Of a DNA stretch of 12,158 nucleotides, positions 6,544 through 12,158 are shown piece after piece. Both the position numbers and the translations under genes were made by a program. Within the stretch, counting starts at the first letter, position 1. Every line of letters starts with the position of its first letter. Location of the stretch: contig JBAYHM010000129.1 in the NCBI GenBank assembly GCA_041666155.1, forward strand, positions 1 through 12,158. The letters run 5' to 3'. The DNA is from SZUA-426 sp041666155. GTDB lineage: Bacteria; Spirochaetota; Spirochaetia; Treponematales; Breznakiellaceae. Under the pieces are notes generated by a model. That model made no database searches. It was given only the letters and a program-made list of their open reading frames with translations, and was not told where the DNA came from.

Positions 6544-6984
6544 TCAAGTATACTCATTCAAAAGCAGCCAGTAGTAGCCCATGGTCTTCACCGCGTCAAT
6601 GAATTTGTCAAACTCAACCGGTTTTACGATATAGCTGTTCGCTCCCAGGGAATAACTGGCGAGCACGTCGCATTCCTCTTTTGAGGAAGTAAGCACGACA
6701 ATCGGTATATGTTTTGTGCGTGGATCAGTTTTAATCACCTTAAGAACCTCCTGACCGCTCACTTTCGGCAATTTAAGATCCAGCAGAATGAGAAGGCGTT
6801 TTGAAGACAGTTCACGGCCGGAAAATTTGCCTCTGGCAAACACAAAGTCCAGGGCCTCTTCTCCATCCGACACGTGAACAAGATTGTTGGCAAGGTTATT
6901 CTTTTTCAAGGCGCGAATAGCGAGCTCAGCGTCATTCGGGTTGTCTTCTACTAGAAGAATGTCGACCTGCTTAATATCCTCCAT
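6544..6984 (-). CDS. Single-domain response regulator (Rcp1-like)
   Basis: This 146-residue protein is a receiver domain and nothing more. It has acidic Glu13/Asp14 in LLVEDNPND, phosphoacceptor Asp69 in LLDLKLPKVSG, Thr99 in VLTSS and Lys121 in YIVKPVEF. The pattern with NDAELAIRALKK and an extended loop before the LLDL strand is that of Rcp1-type regulators, which pass phosphate between kinases or act by protein contact; there is no DNA-binding or enzymatic output. The frame is open further upstream, but ATG 6984 has a clear AAGGAG at 6-base spacing and starts at the first strand. That ribosome binding site overlaps the stop codon of the upstream kinase, which shows tight coupling. It probably takes phosphate from the membrane kinase and may exchange it with the REC-PAS kinase downstream. 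Confidence 0.93.
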   Translation of the reverse strand: MEDIKQVDILLVEDNPNDAELAIRALKKNNLANNLVHVSDGEEALDFVFARGKFSGRELSSKRLLILLDLKLPKVSGQEVLKVIKTDPRTKHIPIVVLTSSKEECDVLASYSLGANSYIVKPVEFDKFIDAVKTMGYYWLLLNEYT

Positions 6985-6994
6985 ACTTAACTCC

Positions 6995-8413
6995 TTACAG
7001 GTAATGAAAAATAAAAAACGGCTCCCCCATTTTGGGTCGGCTTTCGGCCCAGGTCTCCCCGCCGTGCCGATCAATGATTTTCTTTACGATTGCAAGACCA
7101 ATGCCTGTTCCTTGAAAATTTTCCGATCCATGAAGCCGCTGGAACATACCGAAAAGCTTGTCGGCATACCTCGGATCAAAACCGATTCCCTGATCCCTTA
7201 CTGAATAGACGTTCATACCGTTCTTGGCGAAACTTTCCAGCTCTATTTTGTGGACGGGAGACGGACGGGAATATTTAACCGCGTTGGAAAGCAGATTAGA
7301 CCAAACGCTCGAAATAAGCATTCTATCCGCCATCGCGGACGGAAGTGGCCCGACTTTTAAATCAAAGCCGGACAATACTGCCGGATCATCACAAAGTTGA
7401 AAACTCTCAATTGCCGCCGCACGCATATCGACAACGGATAATGTCAGTTCAGTTTTGCCGATACGGGTTATCTCCAATAAATCGTTTATCAAGTTGTCCA
7501 ATCGCACCGCGCTTGACCTGATCACTCCGAATAAGCGCTGTCCCTCGGCGTCAAGATTGTTAGCGTATTCTTCTTGGAGAATACGCGCGAAACCATCGAT
7601 GGAACGGAGCGGCGCGCGCAGGTCATGAGCTACGGAATAGGCGAACGACTCTAGTTCTTTATTGGAAACTTCCAATGAGGCGGCCATTTGGTTGATTCCG
7701 CGCGCCACATCGGCTATTTCGTCAATGGATATATCCGCAAACCGATAATCAAGTTTCCCGGCGCCGATGATCGCCATACCCGATTGGAGTCTTTGAATTT
7801 TGCGGGTCAATATCATTTCAATAAAAAAGCCGTTTGTTAAAATAAGCAGCACGATGAAAACCAGGGATCCGCCAAGCAACCATTCCGATGTCCTTTTTAT
7901 GGATAAAAGAGTGTCGTAACGATTTTTTTCCAATTGATGCGCGTCTTCAGTCAGATTATTCGTCTTAATCAGCAATTGACTGAATAAAGCTTTTTTTTGG
8001 TCGGCAACGAGATTTTTATCCGCATTATCCGATATTGGGGATAGGTCATCCCTCATGATTTTTTCATAAATGATACCAGTCCGGGTCTCTTCTCTAATCA
8101 TCTCGGAGAGAATCTCAATATCATCCGGACTATGAAAAAAACTCTGCGCTTGTTTCAGTTGACTCATGAGTATCTCCGTTTTAGCGATCAGCTGCGTTTT
8201 AGTGCTGGCCTCGTTACGGATAAAGTACTCATCCCGAAGAATCAATCGTTCCATTAATGTCGAATGGATCTCTCCGGCCAGGTGGAAGTTAGTTGTCGCT
8301 TTTTGAATTTTATATGACGAATACACAAGTGAAACAAACATCGCGAATACAATAAAGAGCGACGCGCGGGATGTTCCTCTCAACAAGGATTTTATTCTCA
8401 TCGAATCATCCAC
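6995..8413 (-). CDS. Membrane sensor histidine kinase (CHASE3-like sensor, HAMP, HisKA)
   Basis: The 472-residue protein has a first transmembrane segment (about 17-34), a helical extracytoplasmic domain (35-178) resembling CHASE3/four-helix sensors (note LRDEYFIRNE), a second transmembrane segment (179-199) and a HAMP linker (200-250). The kinase core carries SVAHDLRAPLRSIDGFA with His263, N-box SNLLSNAVKY (Asn373, Asn377), RDQGIGF (Asp407) and GTGIGLAIV. This AHDLRAPLRSIDGF core with KLFGMFQRLH is the class that commonly pairs with Rcp1-type regulators, and one is encoded 10 bases downstream. It is the first gene of the minus-strand signalling run. The start is GTG 8413; an in-frame ATG at 8401 (residue 5) is a possible true start, since neither has an ideal ribosome binding site. 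The ligand is unknown. Confidence 0.92.
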   Translation of the reverse strand: MDDSMRIKSLLRGTSRASLFIVFAMFVSLVYSSYKIQKATTNFHLAGEIHSTLMERLILRDEYFIRNEASTKTQLIAKTEILMSQLKQAQSFFHSPDDIEILSEMIREETRTGIIYEKIMRDDLSPISDNADKNLVADQKKALFSQLLIKTNNLTEDAHQLEKNRYDTLLSIKRTSEWLLGGSLVFIVLLILTNGFFIEMILTRKIQRLQSGMAIIGAGKLDYRFADISIDEIADVARGINQMAASLEVSNKELESFAYSVAHDLRAPLRSIDGFARILQEEYANNLDAEGQRLFGVIRSSAVRLDNLINDLLEITRIGKTELTLSVVDMRAAAIESFQLCDDPAVLSGFDLKVGPLPSAMADRMLISSVWSNLLSNAVKYSRPSPVHKIELESFAKNGMNVYSVRDQGIGFDPRYADKLFGMFQRLHGSENFQGTGIGLAIVKKIIDRHGGETWAESRPKMGEPFFIFHYL

Positions 8414-8543
8414 ACCCTTTCACTGGATACGAAGTACAACGCGTCCGAGATGATAAAGTCTTCCGATCGGAGCAAGGCCCGCAATAAGTATAGGCTGAAA
8501 AAAACGTTTTACCAGTTTTGGAATGAAAGCGGCCCGGCGGTAT
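8414..8543 (-). other. Leader region of the histidine kinase operon
   Basis: The 130 bases between the kinase start and the leuCD terminator should hold the promoter of the signalling run. The only -10-like element I can point to on the minus strand is TATACT (plus-strand 8488-8493), but no good -35 lies at 16-18 bases, so it is weak. A perfect 10-bp palindrome TCCGATCGGA (8462-8471) lies between it and the gene and is a possible regulator site. Confidence 0.35.
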
Positions 8544-8581
8544 AAAAAAACCGTCCAAACGCTCAGAAAGCGTTTGGACGG
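8544..8581 (-). terminator. Rho-independent terminator of the regulator-leuC-leuD operon
   Basis: The perfect 13-bp stem CCGTCCAAACGCT (8551-8563) pairs with AGCGTTTGGACGG (8569-8581) around a 5-base loop. On the minus strand it is followed by seven Ts (plus-strand A-run 8544-8550). It lies 26 bases beyond the leuD stop and isolates that operon from the histidine kinase gene downstream on the same strand. Confidence 0.95.
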
Positions 8582-8607
8582 CCTCTATTTAGGCAAATGG
8601 ATATCGA

Positions 8608-9135
8608 TCAATAATTCTTCGCGGCGTACTCAACCCAGCCGCCCGCTTCCACGAGAGCCGACTCGAACTCACTGAGCTTGAAGGACGCTTTTTTTGCCGC
8701 CACGCCGGGAGCTGTGAAGGTCAGCTCGCGCTTGGAGATATCCATCGCCACAGTCGTAGCCTTGCCAGGGAAGTCAGTGAAAAGCGCGTTCAGGTCGGCC
8801 ACGCCGAGTTCCACCGCTATCATGCCGCAGTTGTACATATTCTGCCGGTAGATGCGCGCGAAGCTCTCCGCGAGCACCAGGTTGATGCCGTTGACTTCCA
8901 GAGCCCAAGGCGCGTGCTCCCGGGAAGATCCGCAGCCGAAGTTGGCGCGGGTGACGACGACGCTTTTGCCCGGAAGATCCTTTTTAGGGTCAAAGCCGGG
9001 AAGTTTCAGGTCTTCAAGGAGATTGGGCTTGAGCGCCTCTTTCGTATTCTCGGTCAGATATTTGGCCGGAATGATCTCGTCGGTGTTGATGTCGTTTCGG
9101 TCCAGGAAAAGGACCTTGCCGCCGAATGATTTCAT
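8608..9135 (-). CDS. leuD: LeuD-like small subunit of 3-isopropylmalate / homologous hydro-lyase
   Basis: This 175-residue protein is the small swivelling subunit of an aconitase-superfamily heterodimer. LFLDRNDINTDEIIPAKYL opens it, and the substrate-binding signature NFGCGSSREHAPWAL lies at about residues 65-79. The length matches the short prokaryotic LeuD/homoaconitase small subunit type. The loop set by the family for substrate choice reads Tyr26-Leu27-Thr28-Glu29, unlike the YLRT of studied homoaconitases or YLV- of isopropylmalate isomerases, so the true substrate is uncertain. Its ATG overlaps the leuC stop (ATGA), with GGAGG about 10 bases upstream inside leuC, so translation is coupled for equal subunit supply. 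The first step enzyme (leuA) and leuB are absent from the window. The symbol is by similarity; dimethylmalate or homocitrate-type dehydration are alternatives. Confidence 0.88.
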   Translation of the reverse strand: MKSFGGKVLFLDRNDINTDEIIPAKYLTENTKEALKPNLLEDLKLPGFDPKKDLPGKSVVVTRANFGCGSSREHAPWALEVNGINLVLAESFARIYRQNMYNCGMIAVELGVADLNALFTDFPGKATTVAMDISKRELTFTAPGVAAKKASFKLSEFESALVEAGGWVEYAAKNY

Positions 9136-10427
9136 TTGGAAACCTCCGCGTTGGTGATAACGCCGGCGATCGCGGTTGCGGCCGCGCTGGCGGGACTCAT
9201 GAGGTGGACCATGCCGCCCTTACCCATGCGTCCGAAGAAGTTGCGGTTGGTGGTGGAAGCGCAGACTTCGCCTTCCGCCAGTACGCCGTTGGATATCCCC
9301 AAGCACGCGCCGCAGGTCGGGTTGGTGACGCAGAAACCGGCGTCCATAAAAATCTGGATCAGGCCTTCTTTAAGCGCCTGGTCGTACACGGCCGGGGTGG
9401 CCGGGGAAACGATGGCGCGCACGGTATCGGAGACTTTCTTGCCCTTGAGGATTGCCGCGGCCGCGCGGAGGTCCCCGATGCGCCCATTGGTGCAGGAACC
9501 GATGTAGATCTGGTCCACTTTCGTGCCGGTAAGCTCCCGAATGGTCTTCACCTGATCGGGTTTATAGCCGATCGTGGCCACCGGCTCTATAGCCGAACAG
9601 TCGATCGCGACGGTGGATTCATATACGGCGTCGTCGTCACTCCACCATTTTTTATAGTCGGCAAGAGCCGCTTCTTTCGTCGCGTAGCTCTTGTCGCCGG
9701 CCGGACCGACGAAGGGCCAAAGGTAATCAACCGTAACGGCGTCCGGCATGCAAACGCCGGAGGTACCGCCCGCTTCAACGGCCATGTTGCACAGGGTCAT
9801 CCGCTCTTCCATATTCATCGCTTCGGCGACGGGACCGCGGAATTCCATCACCTTGTCGGTGCCGCCGGCAACGCCAATCTTGGCGATCACGGTGAGGATC
9901 ACGTCTTTGGCGGTGACGCCGGCCTTGAGCTTGCCGTTCAGATCGATACGGAGGGTTTTCGGCTCTTTGAAGGCGCAAACGCCTTTGAGAATGCCGACTT
10001 CAAGGTCGGTCGTACCCACGCCCGCGGCGAAGGCGCCGAAAGCGCCGTGCGTGCAGGTATGGCTATCGCCCATGATGATCGTATAGCCGGGGCGGTCGTA
10101 GCCCTTCTCCGGGAAAATTGCGTGGCAGATGCCGTTGCGCCCGATATCGAAAAAGTCCTTGATCGCATGGCGCCGAGCCCAGTCACGCAGAATTTTGCCC
10201 TGCATGGCCGTTTTGGAATCCTTGGCCGGCGTCACATGGTCTATGACGGCCTTGATCTTCTTCGCGTCGAAAACGCTATCCATACCCTTGGCGACCAAGT
10301 CGTTGATCGCGATCGGGGTGGTGATCTCGTGGCAGAAAACCGCGTCCAGCTTCAATACCCAAGCTTCGCCGAACGGTTTATCCACGAGGTGCGCGTCGAA
10401 TATCTTCTGCGCGATCGTCTTTCCCAT
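9132..10427 (-). CDS. leuC: LeuC-like large subunit of 3-isopropylmalate / homologous hydro-lyase
   Basis: This 431-residue subunit carries the catalytic 4Fe-4S cluster of an aconitase-superfamily dehydratase. In the leucine pathway the enzyme interconverts 2- and 3-isopropylmalate by loss and gain of water. The cluster ligands are Cys312 (GSCTNGR), Cys372 and Cys375 (TCGACLG). GDSHTCTHGAFGAFAAGVGTTD (120-141) and the end NRNFFGRMG...LMSPASAAATAIAG are family signatures. Its length of about 420-430 is that of the LeuC2/homoaconitase branch rather than the roughly 465-residue enterobacterial LeuC. A strong AGGAGG lies a few bases before ATG 10427. It follows the regulator by 50 bases with no terminator between, so the two are likely co-transcribed. 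Whether it works on isopropylmalate, homocitrate or a dimethylmalate-like acid cannot be settled here. Confidence 0.9.
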   Translation of the reverse strand: MGKTIAQKIFDAHLVDKPFGEAWVLKLDAVFCHEITTPIAINDLVAKGMDSVFDAKKIKAVIDHVTPAKDSKTAMQGKILRDWARRHAIKDFFDIGRNGICHAIFPEKGYDRPGYTIIMGDSHTCTHGAFGAFAAGVGTTDLEVGILKGVCAFKEPKTLRIDLNGKLKAGVTAKDVILTVIAKIGVAGGTDKVMEFRGPVAEAMNMEERMTLCNMAVEAGGTSGVCMPDAVTVDYLWPFVGPAGDKSYATKEAALADYKKWWSDDDAVYESTVAIDCSAIEPVATIGYKPDQVKTIRELTGTKVDQIYIGSCTNGRIGDLRAAAAILKGKKVSDTVRAIVSPATPAVYDQALKEGLIQIFMDAGFCVTNPTCGACLGISNGVLAEGEVCASTTNRNFFGRMGKGGMVHLMSPASAAATAIAGVITNAEVSK

Positions 10428-10477
10428 CGTGTCCTCCTATATTCTACTATGCGACTTCAAAAAACTTCAGCAGGGCC

Positions 10478-11038
10478 CTAGCTGCGGGGCGGCGTAACTA
10501 CCCAAAACATTTTCAACGGAGTATCTCCCGCGTTCTTTATCGTATGCGGCACGTCCGCCAGGAAACTCGCCGAGTCGCCTTCCTCCAGGCGATGGATCTT
10601 GGTGCCGACATCCAATTCCGCGACGCCTTCGGTGACTAAACCAAGTTCAAAGCCGGGATGACCGTACTCACCGTGCCCAGTCTTCGCTCCAACGTCCAAT
10701 GTGATGAGGTAAGAATCAAGACCGAAGCGGCCGGTCCCCTCGCCTTCCATCCGCGCTAGACGCTCATAGAGGACGCCCGGACGCCCGGAGGTGGAACGCG
10801 CGTCCTTACGGACTATCTTCACGGCGCGCTCTTTCTTGAAATCCGCGAACAAGTACTCAAGGTCGATATCCAAAGCGTCCGCAAGCGCAAGCAAGGTATC
10901 GATAGCGGGTGAAACGCGGTTCCGTTCGATTTGAGAAACGAGACTTTCGCTTACTCCGGCGACTTCGGCTACCGCTTTAAGCGTCAAGCCTCGCCGGTCG
11001 CGAACTTCTCTGATCTTTTCACCAAAACGATATCGCAT
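10478..11038 (-). CDS. XRE-cupin transcriptional regulator
   Basis: This 186-residue regulator has an N-terminal helix-turn-helix of the XRE/Cro type (residues 6-62: IREVRDRRGLTLKAVAEVAGVSESLVSQIERNR) and a C-terminal cupin_2 barrel (about 108-182), in which GHPGFELGLVTEGVAELDVG and EEGDSASFLADVPHTIKN are the two conserved barrel motifs. Such proteins usually repress and are released by a small ligand bound in the cupin; His127, Glu131 and His165 sit at the usual pocket or metal positions. It is the first gene before leuC, and its own promoter overlaps an inverted repeat, which supports autoregulation and control of leuCD. The start ATG 11038 has GAGG 5 bases upstream. The effector is unknown; a branched-chain or dicarboxylic acid intermediate is a guess from the neighbouring genes. 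Confidence 0.9.
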   Translation of the reverse strand: MRYRFGEKIREVRDRRGLTLKAVAEVAGVSESLVSQIERNRVSPAIDTLLALADALDIDLEYLFADFKKERAVKIVRKDARSTSGRPGVLYERLARMEGEGTGRFGLDSYLITLDVGAKTGHGEYGHPGFELGLVTEGVAELDVGTKIHRLEEGDSASFLADVPHTIKNAGDTPLKMFWVVTPPRS

Positions 11039-11050
11039 TCCAACCTCTGG

Positions 11051-11079
11051 ATATATACTAAAGTTACTGAAGTATATAT
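11051..11079. promoter_or_regulatory. Candidate operator for the XRE-cupin regulator
   Basis: ATATATACT (11051-11059) and AGTATATAT (11071-11079) form a perfect 9-bp inverted repeat with an 11-base spacer. Inside it sit two adjacent 8-bp half-palindromes, ACTAAAGT and ACTGAAGT, at a 9-base period. The right arm contains the -10 element of the minus-strand promoter, and the left arm lies over the first transcribed bases. A protein bound here would block the regulator's own transcription. Confidence 0.6.
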
Positions 11080-11099
11080 TAAGTTATAATATTCGTCAA
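11071..11099 (-). promoter_or_regulatory. Sigma-70-type promoter of the regulator-leuC-leuD operon
   Basis: On the minus strand TTGACG (11094-11099) and TATACT (11071-11076) are separated by exactly 17 bases, each with 5 of 6 consensus matches. Transcription should begin near 11064, giving about 26 bases of leader before ATG 11038. The -10 lies in the right arm of the candidate operator. Confidence 0.75.
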
Positions 11100-11119
11100 G
11101 GTTGATAAAAAACCACCCC

Positions 11120-11148
11120 TGGACCGAGCTCCCCTTTTCCGGTAGAAT
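11120..11148 (+). promoter_or_regulatory. Candidate promoter of typA
   Basis: TGGACC (11120-11125) and TAGAAT (11143-11148) are separated by 17 bases, with 4 of 6 and 5 of 6 consensus matches. Transcription would start near 11155, about 36 bases before the TTG. It faces away from the regulator promoter, whose -35 ends 21 bases to the left. Confidence 0.45.
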
Positions 11149-11190
11149 ACGGTACCCGCCCGCTCACGCGTTCAGGAAAGGAAACTCCGT

Positions 11191-12158
11191 TTGCAGAAAA
11201 AAGATACCCTCAACGATTCGATACGTAATATCGCGATCATAGCTCACGTAGACCATGGCAAGACGACACTGGTTGATGCCCTCTTCAAGCAGAGCGGCGT
11301 ATTTAGGGAAGGTCAGGAAACGCAAGAACGCCTGATGGACAGCATGGACCTGGAGCGGGAACGCGGCATCACCATCGCGGCCAAGAACTGTTCTGTCGCA
11401 TGGAAAGGCATAAAGATAAACATACTGGATACTCCCGGCCATGCGGATTTCGGCGGAGAAGTGGAACGGGCTTTGTCCATGGTGGACGGCGCGATACTCC
11501 TGGTTGACGCTTCCGAAGGTCCGCTGCCGCAGACTCGCTTCGTGCTTAATAAAGCCTTGGAAGGCGGGAAGAAAGTCATTGTCGTCATCAATAAGATCGA
11601 TCGTCCGGACGCCCGGGTGGAAGCGGTCTTGAGCGAAATCTACGACTTATTCATCGACCTCGGCGCCGATGACGAGCAGCTGGAATTTCCTCTGCTCTAC
11701 GCTATCGGACGCGACGGTATAGCGCAGAAAACTCTCAAAGAAAACGGTACGAATTTGCATCCGCTCCTTGACGCCATCGTCAGCGAAATCCCCGGTCCTT
11801 CGTACTGCAAAGCCGAACCTTTCCAGATGCTCGTTTCGGATCTATCGTATTCCGACTACTTCGGACGGCAGGCTATCGGCAAGGTGATCAACGGGTCGGC
11901 AAAGTCCAAAGACGCGCTGGTCTGCATCGGAGAGGACAACGAAAAACGGCCGCTGAACGTCACCAAACTTCAAACCTACCAGGGTCCGGCTCTGATCGAA
12001 AGCGCGTGCGCCGAGCCGGGCGACATCGTCGTGCTTTCCGGTATCGACGACGTGCATATCGGCGATACCATCTGCAATAAGAATGAGCCGAAGGCACTGC
12101 CCCGGCTCATCGTCGACGAACCGACCGTTTCCATGCGCTTTACCGTCAACACCTCACC
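11191..12158 (+). CDS. typA: Ribosome-associated GTPase TypA/BipA (3' end beyond window)
   Basis: The frame is open to the window end and gives 322 residues of a protein usually about 600 long. This translational GTPase binds the 70S ribosome at the EF-G site and affects stress responses and large-subunit assembly. The G1 motif is AHVDHGKT (18-25), G2 is RGITI (Thr61), G3 is DTPGH (80-84) and G4 is NKID (134-137). The stretch DTPGHADFGGEVERALSMVD and the DEQLEFPLLYAIG segment are diagnostic of TypA rather than LepA or EF-G. Domain II begins at about residue 205 (MLVSDLSYSDYFGR). The start is taken as TTG 11191, because the AAAGGA at 11177-11182 is 8 bases upstream and the conserved SIRNIAIIAH follows at residue 10; no ATG or GTG lies nearby in frame. 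It is divergent from the XRE-cupin regulator. Confidence 0.93.
   Translation, partial: MQKKDTLNDSIRNIAIIAHVDHGKTTLVDALFKQSGVFREGQETQERLMDSMDLERERGITIAAKNCSVAWKGIKINILDTPGHADFGGEVERALSMVDGAILLVDASEGPLPQTRFVLNKALEGGKKVIVVINKIDRPDARVEAVLSEIYDLFIDLGADDEQLEFPLLYAIGRDGIAQKTLKENGTNLHPLLDAIVSEIPGPSYCKAEPFQMLVSDLSYSDYFGRQAIGKVINGSAKSKDALVCIGEDNEKRPLNVTKLQTYQGPALIESACAEPGDIVVLSGIDDVHIGDTICNKNEPKALPRLIVDEPTVSMRFTVNTS

Noticed and set aside
6985..7074. A 30-residue N-terminal extension of the free response regulator.
   Set aside because: It lies almost wholly within the upstream kinase gene, and the AAGGAG before ATG 6984 fixes the start at the beginning of the receiver fold.
9126..10481. A 451-codon open frame on the plus strand antisense to leuC.
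   Set aside because: The minus-strand leuC has every family motif and a strong ribosome binding site, and the antisense product is a Gly/Asp/His/Arg-rich string with no recognisable domain. It is a by-product of codon bias.
1..12158. CRISPR array, tRNA, rRNA, integrase, transposase or toxin-antitoxin pair.
   Set aside because: No regularly spaced repeats, cloverleaf-like sequences or recognisable mobile or toxin proteins were seen on reading both strands.

Overview
The window looks like a bacterial chromosome segment of moderate GC from an organism with anaerobic or redox-flexible metabolism. The hints are a membrane polyferredoxin behind an apparently good sigma-54 promoter, two aconitase-superfamily Fe-S subunits, and a TtcA-type Fe-S tRNA thiolase. 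A spirochaete-like source fits the small lipoprotein with a relaxed lipobox and the sigma-54 site, but this is a low-confidence guess. No phage, transposase, CRISPR, rRNA or tRNA genes were seen.

Layout: (1) 2-649 (+) is the C-terminal 215 residues of a polar amino acid ABC transporter ATPase. It is followed by an imperfect inverted repeat (717-792) of the 'CAGAGG/CCTCTG' type. (2) 831-1415 (+) is thpR, an RNA 2',3'-cyclic phosphodiesterase. (3) 1530-3155 (+) is a redox unit: a sigma-54 -24/-12 site, a NapH-like 4Fe-4S membrane protein with a C-terminal helical domain and Pro/Ala linker, a 53-residue ORF overlapping it by ATGA, and a strong terminator. The small ORF resembles the helical domain of its larger neighbour. 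(4) 8413-3211 (-) is a co-directional run: membrane histidine kinase, single-domain response regulator, REC-PAS-PAS-PAS histidine kinase, ttcA, and a small lipoprotein-like protein. (5) 11038-8544 (-) is an XRE-cupin regulator followed by leuC-like and leuD-like dehydratase subunits, ending in a near-perfect terminator. The regulator has a sigma-70-type promoter whose -10 lies inside a perfect 9-bp inverted repeat, suggesting autoregulation. (6) 11191-end (+) is the 5' part of typA/bipA, starting at TTG and divergent from the regulator.

Working together: the signalling genes look like one phosphorelay cassette, in which kinase 1 and the REC-PAS kinase can exchange phosphate with the free response regulator. 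LeuC and LeuD form one heterodimeric hydro-lyase under a ligand-sensing repressor candidate. The part most worth a second look is the polyferredoxin plus small ORF. Topology predicts that the fused helical domain lies outside the membrane, whereas the separate small ORF has no export signal, so whether the two are joined by frameshifting, broken by mutation or truly separate is an open question.
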